From the NCBI GenBank assembly GCA_048498035.1, contig JBEHYT010000007.1:124001-188000 (forward strand): a stretch of DNA of 64,000 nucleotides. The letters run 5' to 3'. The notes under the pieces are model-generated. The model was not told the origin of the DNA and searched no databases. It saw only the letters and a program-made list of their open reading frames with translations. Below are positions 16,665 through 23,349 of this stretch, piece after piece (positions within the stretch are counted from its first letter, which is position 1; the number at the start of each line of letters is the position of its first letter). The translations under genes and the position numbers were made by a program. The stretch comes from CADEDV01 sp048498035 (GTDB lineage Bacteria > Bacteroidota > Bacteroidia > Chitinophagales > Chitinophagaceae).

Positions 16665-18170
16665 TCAGAATTTCGCCGAAGTGCCAGGCTTTGCCACTGA
16701 CTGCTGGATAAAATCCCGCAGTTGCTGATTGGCATTTACCAGGTCATCCTTACGCAGGTACATCATGTGCCCGCTTCGGAAACCCTTCCAACTCATCCGG
16801 TCTTTTAATTTGCCACCCGGATCCATCTGCCACATATTGTATTTGGCATTGAAGTAATCACAGGCACCGTCAAAATAGCCCGACTGCACCAGCAGGTGTA
16901 AATATGGGTTTTGTGCCATCGCCTGGCGCAGATCTTCGCCGGTGTGGTTATTATTGTTATCCCAGGGCCATACCGGTCCAAACATATTGTATTTAAGATC
17001 GGTTTTATAACCCAGTTCCTCACGTACATAAATATTCATAGCGGGCGTAAATGCATGCAGCCAGGAAGTAAGTTCTGCATTATAATCCGGGCTGTCGCCC
17101 GCATCCTGCCGGTCAATACCGCGATAGCGTGAATCAAGCCGTCCTACCGTGAAGCCCTGGTCGCGCAATAATTCTTTCCAGAAAAAATCCGCGGGAATAT
17201 CAAGGTTGTGCTGCAGGATAACGGTCTCTGACAAACCGCTATAGCGGGCCATTTTCCCGGCAATCTGTTTTTTCTCAGCATCGGTCAGCATATTGCCTTT
17301 CGTAATAGCAGGCACAAGTTGGTTTACCGTAAAATCTTCCACCTCAGGAAGCATGTCGGTAAGATCTTTTTGTTGCAGGTCTGCCGGCAGTTTTTTATGA
17401 TACCAGGCAGTAGCTGAAAAATAAGGAAGCATCAGCGCTTCCGACACCGGTCCTTCGCGTTTGATACCCAGCCCTGTTGGCGATACCAGCACAACGCCAT
17501 TCAAATACATCCATTGTGCGTTTTGCAATTCCAGCGCCAGGCCCGATACACGGGTGGTGCCATAACTTTCACCAATCAGGAATTTGGGTGATGCCCACCT
17601 GTTTTTTCTCGTCACAAACGTATTGATCCAGTCGGCCAGGTATTTAATATCAGCATTTACTCCAAAGAATTTATTGCCGGGCGTTTCACTGGAAACAATT
17701 CTTGAAAAACCCGTATTCACGGGATCCACATACACAATGTCTGCTACGTCCAGGATTGAATTGGGATTATCGCGCATTCCGTATGGCTGAATGGGATAGC
17801 CTTCGTCGTCAATATTCAGGATGCGTGGGCCGGTATACCCGATTTCCATCCATACGGAAGGTGTGCCCGGACCGCCGTTAAAGGAAATGACCAGCGGACG
17901 GGACGTGCGGTCTTTAACATCGGTGCGTTCATAATAGGTGTAAAAAACGCTGGCTATTGGCTTACCACTTTCATCCCAAACGGGCATTGTACCCGCAGTG
18001 GCGGTATAAGGAACCACTTGCCCGCGAATTGTAACCTGGGATTTGGTAACAACTGCAGAATCTACTTTTACCATTCGGTTAATGACCGGAGCCTTGCCGC
18101 CGGGCCCATCCTGGGCAAATAGTGTGCAGGCAAAACCGGTGAAGAACGCTAAAATCAGCCCTTTTTTCAT
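16665..18170 (-). CDS. Exported S10-family serine carboxypeptidase
   Basis: A 501-residue protein with a signal peptide (to about residue 20). Peptidase S10 marks are in order: the oxyanion region SFNGGPGTPSVWME (about 96-109), the nucleophile Ser202 in LIGESYGTTR, the catalytic Asp region SGYFDGACDYF near 420, and the catalytic His in FRSGHMMYLR near 460. It cleaves C-terminal residues from peptides, most likely in the periplasm. The start at 18170 begins the signal peptide directly; an ATG at 18197 would place nine polar residues before it. It is transcribed alone. Bacterial homologues are common in Bacteroidota and Proteobacteria. Confidence 0.92.
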   Translation of the reverse strand: MKKGLILAFFTGFACTLFAQDGPGGKAPVINRMVKVDSAVVTKSQVTIRGQVVPYTATAGTMPVWDESGKPIASVFYTYYERTDVKDRTSRPLVISFNGGPGTPSVWMEIGYTGPRILNIDDEGYPIQPYGMRDNPNSILDVADIVYVDPVNTGFSRIVSSETPGNKFFGVNADIKYLADWINTFVTRKNRWASPKFLIGESYGTTRVSGLALELQNAQWMYLNGVVLVSPTGLGIKREGPVSEALMLPYFSATAWYHKKLPADLQQKDLTDMLPEVEDFTVNQLVPAITKGNMLTDAEKKQIAGKMARYSGLSETVILQHNLDIPADFFWKELLRDQGFTVGRLDSRYRGIDRQDAGDSPDYNAELTSWLHAFTPAMNIYVREELGYKTDLKYNMFGPVWPWDNNNNHTGEDLRQAMAQNPYLHLLVQSGYFDGACDYFNAKYNMWQMDPGGKLKDRMSWKGFRSGHMMYLRKDDLVNANQQLRDFIQQSVAKPGTSAKF

Positions 18171-18305
18171 ACTGTTCGTTTTGGTAAATGTAAACAACTG
18201 TAGGGAACATGGTCAACCGCTGGTGGAGAACTGTCCGAAAGCAGTTGCTGGCCTGAAAAAACCGGTTACAGCCCGCTTTTTCCAGTTTTGTGTGGGTTTT
18301 TTAGC

Positions 18306-18313
18306 TACATTTG
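18306..18313 (+). promoter_or_regulatory. Minus-7 box (TAnnTTTG) for tRNA-Pro
   Basis: TACATTTG matches the Bacteroidota minus-7 consensus and sits 32 bases before tRNA-Pro(GGG). A TTTTG at 18286-18290 is near the expected minus-33 position but the spacing is short. Confidence 0.55.
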
Positions 18314-18345
18314 CTGCCCTAATTGGCATTTATCAAAATGCAGTT

Positions 18346-18419
18346 CGGGTGGTGGCGCAGCCCGGTAGCGCACTTGTATGGGGTGCAAGGGGTCGCTGGT
18401 TCGAATCCAGTCCACCCGA
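18346..18419 (+). tRNA. tRNA-Pro (anticodon GGG)
   Basis: Perfect acceptor stem CGGGTGG/CCACCCG with A73. The anticodon stem CTTGT/GCAAG encloses ATGGGGT, giving anticodon GGG. The T-arm is CTGG-TTCGAAT-CCAG. It reads CCC and CCU proline codons. Confidence 0.93.
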
Positions 18420-18423
18420 CTTT

Positions 18424-18459
18424 AATCCCCGGATGTTTTACATACGGGGATTGTTTTTT
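18424..18459 (+). terminator. Hairpin between the two tRNA-Pro genes
   Basis: AATCCCCG (18424-18431) pairs with CGGGGATT (18445-18452), an 8-bp stem followed by GTTTTTTA. It may terminate or process the first tRNA transcript before the second tRNA-Pro. Confidence 0.75.
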
Positions 18460-18497
18460 AAAATATGTTTTATTGCCGCGGATTGCGGGGGATAAAA

Positions 18498-18571
18498 CGG
18501 GATGTAGCGCAGCCCGGTAGCGCACTACGTTCGGGACGTAGGGGTCGCTGGTTCGAATCCAGTCATCCCGA
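18498..18571 (+). tRNA. tRNA-Pro (anticodon CGG)
   Basis: Perfect acceptor stem CGGGATG/CATCCCG with A73. The anticodon stem CTACG/CGTAG encloses TTCGGGA, giving anticodon CGG. Its D-arm and T-arm are nearly identical to those of the tRNA-Pro(GGG) 78 bases upstream, so the pair looks like a duplication with a changed anticodon. Confidence 0.93.
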
Positions 18572-18574
18572 CAA

Positions 18575-18612
18575 AACAAAGCCTTCGGCGGTAGCCGGGG
18601 GCTTTGTTGTTT
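18575..18612 (+). terminator. Terminator after tRNA-Pro(CGG)
   Basis: AACAAAGCC (18575-18583) pairs with GGCTTTGTT (18600-18608) around an inner hairpin CGGC-GGTA-GCCG (18586-18597), followed by GTTT. Confidence 0.75.
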
Positions 18613-18618
18613 CGCAGC

Positions 18619-18848
18619 GTTGAAAGCTTGCTTTCAAAAGCGGAGAAACAATAAAGTCCTTCCGCTGCGAAGCAGTGGAAGGGCTTTGGTTTGGACACCC
18701 CCCAAAAAGGATCACCGCAGGTAATCCAGTCAACGTTGAAAGTTCACTTTCAAAAGCGGAGAAACAATAAAGCCCATCCGCTGCGAAGCAGTGGGAAGGC
18801 TTTGTTTTGGACACCCCCAAAAAAGGATCACCGCAGGTAATCCAGGCT
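18619..18848 (+). repeat. Tandem pair of 116-bp hairpin-rich repeats
   Basis: Copy 1 runs from 18619 to 18734 and copy 2 from 18735 to about 18848. Each holds the same three hairpins. The first is TTGAAAG-N4-CTTTCAA. The second is a long stem from AAAG to CTTT with an inner CTGC-GAA-GCAG. The third is GGATCACC-GCA-GGTAATCC. Loop and stem bases differ between copies while pairing is kept in hairpin 1 and largely kept in hairpin 2. This is the main content of the 353-base gene-free stretch 18572-18924; nothing else is evident there. Confidence 0.75.
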
Positions 18849-18924
18849 ACTCAACCAAAAAATTATTTTAAACATTGATCTCATAGCAGTTGAAAAGGTT
18901 GGCAAGAGATATCAGCTTCCACCA

Positions 18925-19254
18925 TCACGGAAGTTGCAGTTTCTTCTTCTCCAGTTTTACATAAAAAACGATCTCGGCGCGCAGCGCATTGAAGACTTTT
19001 AATACTGTTGCAATCGTTGCACTGTTGGCGCCATTCTCCAATTTTGAAATCTGTGCTTTCTGAACACCAACCAATTCACCCAGCTCCTCCTGTGTTAAGT
19101 TACGCTCCTTCCTCGCCTTTCGGATCATACTGCTTAACACTTCCATCTTTAACGCATACTCATATTTATCCCTGTTTTTTGTACCGGGTTTTCCAATAAA
19201 TTCATCTTTCATTTCAGAAAGTGAATACGTCCTTATTTTATTTTTTGTTGCCAT
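18925..19254 (-). CDS. HTH (Xre-type) antitoxin of a RelE/DUF891 toxin-antitoxin pair
   Basis: A 109-residue protein. The N-terminal 40 residues are polar and basic. A helix-turn-helix of the Xre/Cro type follows at about 45-100, with the signature NLTQEELGELVGVQKAQISKLENG. Its start overlaps the end of the upstream toxin gene by 17 bases, the usual order for HigB/HigA-like modules (toxin first). It is expected to neutralise the toxin and repress the shared promoter; a candidate operator lies at 19628-19645. Confidence 0.88.
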   Translation of the reverse strand: MATKNKIRTYSLSEMKDEFIGKPGTKNRDKYEYALKMEVLSSMIRKARKERNLTQEELGELVGVQKAQISKLENGANSATIATVLKVFNALRAEIVFYVKLEKKKLQLP

Positions 19255-19609
19255 AATTTCCTTTTTCCGCTGAAAAATAAAGCCGTCGTATCTCCATTGC
19301 CTGTTCTATTTCCCTGCGCGGCATTTTATCAGCTTTTTTTATAAGGCCATGAGTTGCTAGCACCACTGTGTCCGTTGATCGCGTCTTGTCCCAAAATGCA
19401 AGTAGCCTGTACTGTATATTTTGATATCTCGTCCTGAATTCCCAAATATCATCCGTTAATTTCTTAAAAAGACGCGGATCATTAGTTTGTTCAGCAAGAT
19501 CGATATTCCATAGAATTTTCTCAGTTGCCTTCGGATGGATAGAACCTAAAAATCGCCTCACTTCTTCATAAAATTCTGTTTTGAAGAATCGTCGTCCCTC
19601 AACTACCAT
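19238..19609 (-). CDS. RelE/ParE-superfamily toxin, DUF891 (Gp49-like) type
   Basis: A 123-residue protein of the phage Gp49-like/DUF891 branch of RelE toxins. Family marks are WEFRTRYQNIQYRLLAFWDK in the middle and the C-terminal LATHGLIKKADKMPRREIEQA. Such toxins usually cleave mRNA at the ribosome. The gene is first in a minus-strand two-gene unit with the HTH antitoxin. The frame is intact, so the module is probably functional. Confidence 0.87.
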   Translation of the reverse strand: MVVEGRRFFKTEFYEEVRRFLGSIHPKATEKILWNIDLAEQTNDPRLFKKLTDDIWEFRTRYQNIQYRLLAFWDKTRSTDTVVLATHGLIKKADKMPRREIEQAMEIRRLYFSAEKGNYGNKK

Positions 19610-19627
19610 ATCCCAAATTTACAAAAT

Positions 19628-19645
19628 GTTTCCAAATTTAGAAAC
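19628..19645 (-). promoter_or_regulatory. Toxin-antitoxin promoter with overlapping operator
   Basis: On the minus strand GTTTC-TAAATTTG-GAAAC: a 5-bp inverted repeat (19628-19632 and 19641-19645) exactly brackets a perfect TAnnTTTG box (19633-19640), about 24 bases before the toxin ATG. Antitoxin binding here would block the promoter. A second TAAATTTG lies at 19614-19621, too close to the start codon to act for it. Confidence 0.55.
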
Positions 19646-19708
19646 TTATTTTATCAAAAAAAACCAGCATTTCAACCGGCATATAAACGTCTTTGTCACC
19701 CACCAACA

Positions 19709-20068
19709 TTAATATGCCTGGATCAGCACCTCAGCCGGGATCTGCAATTTTTCCGCCAGCTTTCGGATCATAGCCAGGCTTAATTTCCTTTTACCCGATA
19801 AAATTTCGGATTTACGCGAGCGATAACCAAGAATCTTCGACAATTCACCCTCAGACATATTCATTTGATCCAACCTGAATTTAATGGCCGCGATCGGATT
19901 AGGCTTCGGAACCGGATAATGTTCATTCTCGTACTCCTTAATCAGGATCGACAGCACTTCCACCTCATCCGACTCCCTGGAATCCGGTTTAATTTCCTTC
20001 TGCATCAGTCGGTACACCCGCGTTAAGGCTACCTCGTATTGTTCACTATTTTTTATCGGCTTTATCAT
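19709..20068 (-). CDS. higA: HigA-type antitoxin/HTH regulator, apparently orphaned
   Basis: A 119-residue protein: an N-terminal alpha-helical region (about 1-50), then an Xre-type helix-turn-helix (about 63-115) with MNMSEGELSKILGYRSRKSEILSG split across its two recognition helices, typical of HigA antitoxins annotated in Bacteroidota. The partner HigB would be expected directly upstream; only a C-terminal piece survives there (20046-20186, other frame, overlapping by 23 bases). It may persist as a plain DNA-binding repressor. Confidence 0.82.
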   Translation of the reverse strand: MIKPIKNSEQYEVALTRVYRLMQKEIKPDSRESDEVEVLSILIKEYENEHYPVPKPNPIAAIKFRLDQMNMSEGELSKILGYRSRKSEILSGKRKLSLAMIRKLAEKLQIPAEVLIQAY

Positions 20069-20186
20069 AACTTATTTTTTCTGCATTTATCCTGTTATAG
20101 GCTTCATGAGAGCCAAACCACACAACAAAAGAAACCTGTTGTTCGGGAAAAATTCTGCCTAATACAATTGTTAATCCCGTTCCCCA
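20046..20186 (-). pseudogene. C-terminal remnant of a HigB-family toxin gene
   Basis: Reading the minus strand from 20186, the frame gives about 46 residues, including LTIVLGRIFPEQQ, then VSFVVWFGSHEAYNRIN and AEKI, ending in a TAG at 20046. The WFGSHEAYNRI part matches the C-terminal strand of HigB toxins (consensus like RFVGTHxEYDKI). Upstream the frame is closed by a stop at 20187-20189, and no N-terminal half or start codon is found. The toxin is therefore truncated and its antitoxin left behind. Confidence 0.6.
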
Positions 20187-20313
20187 TTATCGAATGGGCG
20201 AATCACCAAATTATTGAATTAATTAGCACATTAGCACATTTTCACATTAGTCATTTGCACTAGACCAGGATATCCAGGAAAAAAATATTCATATCACGCT
20301 GCATCGTACCGTT

Positions 20314-20580
20314 GTGCTTAGCATTGTAATTACCGTTGTTGGCGCACTGGTACTCGTGGACCAATTGCCATCGTTCCTGGCTGAATTATATTATTATTTT
20401 GGTTACCAGCGAAAATTTACCACCATCGATGTGCCTCCAACCCATCTCATCGGCAGCTTTATCACATTGCTGATCGCAGTGCTGCTTATCGTATACCAAC
20501 GTCCACTCATTAATCTCATTGAACTGAAAAAACGGAAGGCAGGCGCCGATGATCAACACGAAGAATCGCCACCTGCCTGA
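20314..20580 (+). CDS. Small two-helix membrane protein, possibly 5'-truncated
   Basis: Eighty-eight residues from a GTG, with hydrophobic segments at about 2-25 and 46-66 and a charged C-terminus (KKRKAGADDQHEESPPA). The frame is already open from 20251 (residues LDQDIQEKNIHITLHRT) but has no ATG, GTG or TTG start there and is closed by a stop at 20248. Upstream lies an AT-rich run of TTAGCACAT-like words. This suggests the original start was lost. No family recognised. Confidence 0.4.
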   Translation: MLSIVITVVGALVLVDQLPSFLAELYYYFGYQRKFTTIDVPPTHLIGSFITLLIAVLLIVYQRPLINLIELKKRKAGADDQHEESPPA

Positions 20581-20617
20581 GCCAGGAGCGGCTCCCCTAT
20601 TTTTACGGCAAAAATCG

Positions 20618-20625
20618 TACCTTTG
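20618..20625 (+). promoter_or_regulatory. Minus-7 box directly before the dihydroorotase-like gene
   Basis: TACCTTTG matches TAnnTTTG and ends seven bases before the ATG at 20633. Transcription would start at or next to the start codon, so the message may be leaderless. This supports the start at 20633 over an in-frame upstream codon at 20549. Confidence 0.6.
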
Positions 20626-20632
20626 CACCTTA

Positions 20633-21895
20633 ATGAAAATACTCATTAAGCAAGCCCGGATCGCCGATCCCTCATCGCCATTCGATGGCAAAACCGTTGC
20701 GATCCTCGTCGAAAACGGCATTATCAGCCGCATTGCCGACACGATTTCCGAAAAAGCAGATCACGAAATTCAACAGGAGGGCCTTATTGTGTCCCCCGGT
20801 TGGGTTGACGTGTTTGCCAGTTTTGCAGACCCCGGTTATGAGTTCAAAGAAACGCTCGAATCCGGCGCAGCAGCAGCAGCAGCTGGTGGGTTTACAGACG
20901 TATTCGTAATTCCCAATACCAACCCCGCCCTGCACAACAAAGCCGGGATTGAATACGTGCGCCAACGCGCCGCAAACCTGCCGGTAACTATTCACCCGAT
21001 CGGTGCCATCACCCGCAATACCGAAGGAAAAGAGCTTGCTGAAATGTATGATATGCAGGCCAGCGGTGCCATCGCCTTTAGCGACGGCACACAGCCGGTA
21101 CAATCTGCCGGACTGCTCGTAAAAGCGCTCCAATATGTAAAAGCCTTCAACGGCATTGTGCTGCAGGTGCCAGACGACCGGAGTATACAGCCCCATGGGC
21201 TGATGCACGAAGGACTCGTGTCTACCCAATTGGGCCTTCCCGGTAAACCCGCCCTGGCCGAAGAATTGATCGTGGAGCGCGATATCAAACTGGCAGCCTA
21301 CGCGGAATCCCGCCTGCATATTACCGGCATCGCCTCCCGGAAAGCAATGACCTATATCCGGCAGGGAAAGGAAAATGGCGTGGATGTAACCTGTTCCGTT
21401 ACCCCCTATCACCTTTACTTCACCGAAGAAGATCTTCGGAGCTACGATACTTATCTTAAGGTTAATCCGCCCATCCGCTCCGAAATAGATCGCGAAGCGC
21501 TTCGGCAAGCCGTAAAAGACGGTATCGTGGACTGTATCGCCACTCACCACTTCCCTCATGAATACGACAGCAAGATCCTGGAATTTGAATATGCCAAATA
21601 CGGGATGACCGGGCTCGAAACGGCATTTGCTGTACTCAATACATCTTTACCCGGGCTGGATCCTTCCCGCTGGGCACAATTGCTGGCCACCAACCCCCGG
21701 AAACTCTTTAATTTGCCCACCGCCTCCATCACCGTGGGAGCAGCTGCATCCATCACGATGTTTGACAGCACCACGCGATGGACGCCCAACACAGCACACA
21801 CAAGATCCAAATCCGTTAATTCCCCCTTCTACGGCAAGGAACTTACCGGGCGTGCTCATGGCATCATCAACAAACAACAACTCATCCTGAACTAA
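20633..21895 (+). CDS. Dihydroorotase homologue lacking metal ligands (pseudo-enzyme)
   Basis: A 420-residue amidohydrolase-fold protein closest in layout to class I dihydroorotase (PyrC). Conserved scaffold pieces remain: DPGYEFKETLESG, VIPNTNP and GLMHEG. However the catalytic residues are replaced. The HxH after beta-1 is Phe61-Ala-Ser63, the HCED motif reads QVPDD (178-182), the HIxH motif has Gly232 instead of His, and the catalytic Asp of ATDH is His305. Without zinc ligands it should not hydrolyse dihydroorotate. Non-catalytic PyrC homologues are known elsewhere, for example PyrC' with aspartate transcarbamoylase in Pseudomonas. Here it heads a glycan cluster, so its role is open. Confidence 0.85.
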   Translation: MKILIKQARIADPSSPFDGKTVAILVENGIISRIADTISEKADHEIQQEGLIVSPGWVDVFASFADPGYEFKETLESGAAAAAAGGFTDVFVIPNTNPALHNKAGIEYVRQRAANLPVTIHPIGAITRNTEGKELAEMYDMQASGAIAFSDGTQPVQSAGLLVKALQYVKAFNGIVLQVPDDRSIQPHGLMHEGLVSTQLGLPGKPALAEELIVERDIKLAAYAESRLHITGIASRKAMTYIRQGKENGVDVTCSVTPYHLYFTEEDLRSYDTYLKVNPPIRSEIDREALRQAVKDGIVDCIATHHFPHEYDSKILEFEYAKYGMTGLETAFAVLNTSLPGLDPSRWAQLLATNPRKLFNLPTASITVGAAASITMFDSTTRWTPNTAHTRSKSVNSPFYGKELTGRAHGIINKQQLILN

Positions 21896-21900
21896 TAAAA

Positions 21901-22401
21901 ATGCTTCGAAACAATCGCTTTGCTTCGCAAATTATTGGCGCCGCTACCGCGGGCGCAATGATTCTCTACTCCCTGGCACTGCATACCCAACAGGTAAGCG
22001 CAGAATCTTATTGGCAATACGGCGTCTATATCCTGATGGCGCTGGGCATTACCCTGGCATTAGTGCTGTTTAGCAAAACCGCCTATTTCAACGGCAACTT
22101 CCAGCAATTATTCGGGCAGGGATTCAAATGCTTTGCGTCCATCGCCATCGTGATGACGCTCTTTACAGCCGTCCTGCTACAGGCAAAACCAGAGATCCGT
22201 GAAGACTTTACCAAAGCATATCGCAGTTCCGTGGTAGAAAATAACAAAGACCGTACACCGGCACAGATTGATGAGGATGTAAAACAATTTCACTCCCAGT
22301 TCAATACGGTGTTCATATTTATGCCCATTTTCGGATATTTGATCATCGGCTCACTCGTCACCGCTGGCGTTTCAGCCGCATTAATGAGAAGAAAGCAATA
22401 A
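21901..22401 (+). CDS. DUF4199 integral membrane protein
   Basis: A 166-residue protein with four hydrophobic segments (about 8-26, 38-58, 77-98, 139-162) and a charged loop between the third and fourth (REDFTKAYRSSVVENNKDR). This is the DUF4199 pattern, a Bacteroidota membrane family of unknown function often encoded beside a family 2 glycosyltransferase. It starts five bases after the dihydroorotase-like gene and overlaps the next gene by one base (TAATG). Confidence 0.85.
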   Translation: MLRNNRFASQIIGAATAGAMILYSLALHTQQVSAESYWQYGVYILMALGITLALVLFSKTAYFNGNFQQLFGQGFKCFASIAIVMTLFTAVLLQAKPEIREDFTKAYRSSVVENNKDRTPAQIDEDVKQFHSQFNTVFIFMPIFGYLIIGSLVTAGVSAALMRRKQ

Positions 22402-23345
22402 TGGATATCTCCGTTGTAATACCACTGCTGGACGAAGCAGAATCACTGCCGGAACTGTCGGCCTGGATAGAACGCGTTATGCAGGAACACCGTTTTTCCT
22501 ATGAAATGATCTTTGTAGACGACGGCAGTACCGACAACTCCTGGGACGTAATTGAAAAACTGGCAACCGCCAATCCCGCCATCAAAGGGATCAAATTCCA
22601 GCGCAACTATGGTAAGTCGGCCGCACTCAATGAAGGCTTTAAAGCCGCCAATGGAGATGTGGTTATTACAATGGATGCAGATATGCAGGACAGCCCGGAT
22701 GAAATACCTGAATTGCGCCGGATGATCATAGAAGAAAATTATGATCTCGTAAGCGGTTGGAAAAAGAAACGCTACGACAACACATTCGCCAAAAATATTC
22801 CGTCCAAATTTTTCAATGCTGTTACCAGGAGGGTGAGCAAGATCCAGTTGCATGATTTCAACTGCGGTCTTAAAGCCTACCGGAAGAAAGTAGTAAAAAG
22901 TATTGAAGTATATGGCGAAATGCACCGGTATATTCCGGTGCTGGCCAAGTGGGCCGGGTTTCGGAAGATTGGTGAGAAAGTAGTGGAACACCGCAAACGC
23001 AAATTCGGTACCTCCAAATTCGGCATGCGCCGGTTTGTAAACGGTTTTCTCGATCTGCTATCCATCACCTTTGTAGGAAAGTTTTCCAAAAGACCCATGC
23101 ACTTTTTTGGACTATGGGGTACCATCTTCTTCCTGATCGGTCTTGGCTTTGCCGTTTACCTTGTTGTATCTAAGATCATCGATTCCAGTTACCCCATCAC
23201 CAACAGGCCCGGATTTTACCTGGCGCTTACCTCGCTTATCATTGGTATGCAACTGTTCCTGGCGGGATTCCTGGGTGAATTGATTAGCCGAAACTCTTCC
23301 AATCGTAATTCATACCTGATTGAAGATCGTTTAGGCCTTTCCTAA
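22401..23345 (+). CDS. Family 2 glycosyltransferase, polyprenyl-phosphate type
   Basis: A 314-residue protein: a cytosolic GT-A domain (1-220) with VVIPLLDEAESL, the nucleotide-sugar motif VDDGSTD (39-45) and DADMQD (92-97) as the DxD site, then two membrane helices (about 232-252 and 265-295). This is the DPM1/GtrB/ArnC-like layout, which moves a sugar from a nucleotide onto polyprenyl phosphate. The sugar is not identifiable. It overlaps the DUF4199 stop by one base, so the two are coupled. Confidence 0.9.
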   Translation: MDISVVIPLLDEAESLPELSAWIERVMQEHRFSYEMIFVDDGSTDNSWDVIEKLATANPAIKGIKFQRNYGKSAALNEGFKAANGDVVITMDADMQDSPDEIPELRRMIIEENYDLVSGWKKKRYDNTFAKNIPSKFFNAVTRRVSKIQLHDFNCGLKAYRKKVVKSIEVYGEMHRYIPVLAKWAGFRKIGEKVVEHRKRKFGTSKFGMRRFVNGFLDLLSITFVGKFSKRPMHFFGLWGTIFFLIGLGFAVYLVVSKIIDSSYPITNRPGFYLALTSLIIGMQLFLAGFLGELISRNSSNRNSYLIEDRLGLS

Positions 23346-23349
23346 AGCA

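Noticed and set aside
18043..18495. A 150-residue frame on the plus strand and an 86-residue frame on the minus strand (18319-18579)
   Set aside because: Both cross the tRNA-Pro genes and their terminator; the RNA genes explain the sequence.
18563..18820. An 85-residue minus-strand frame across the tandem repeats
   Set aside because: Its internal repetition only mirrors the 116-bp DNA repeat; no protein family or start context.
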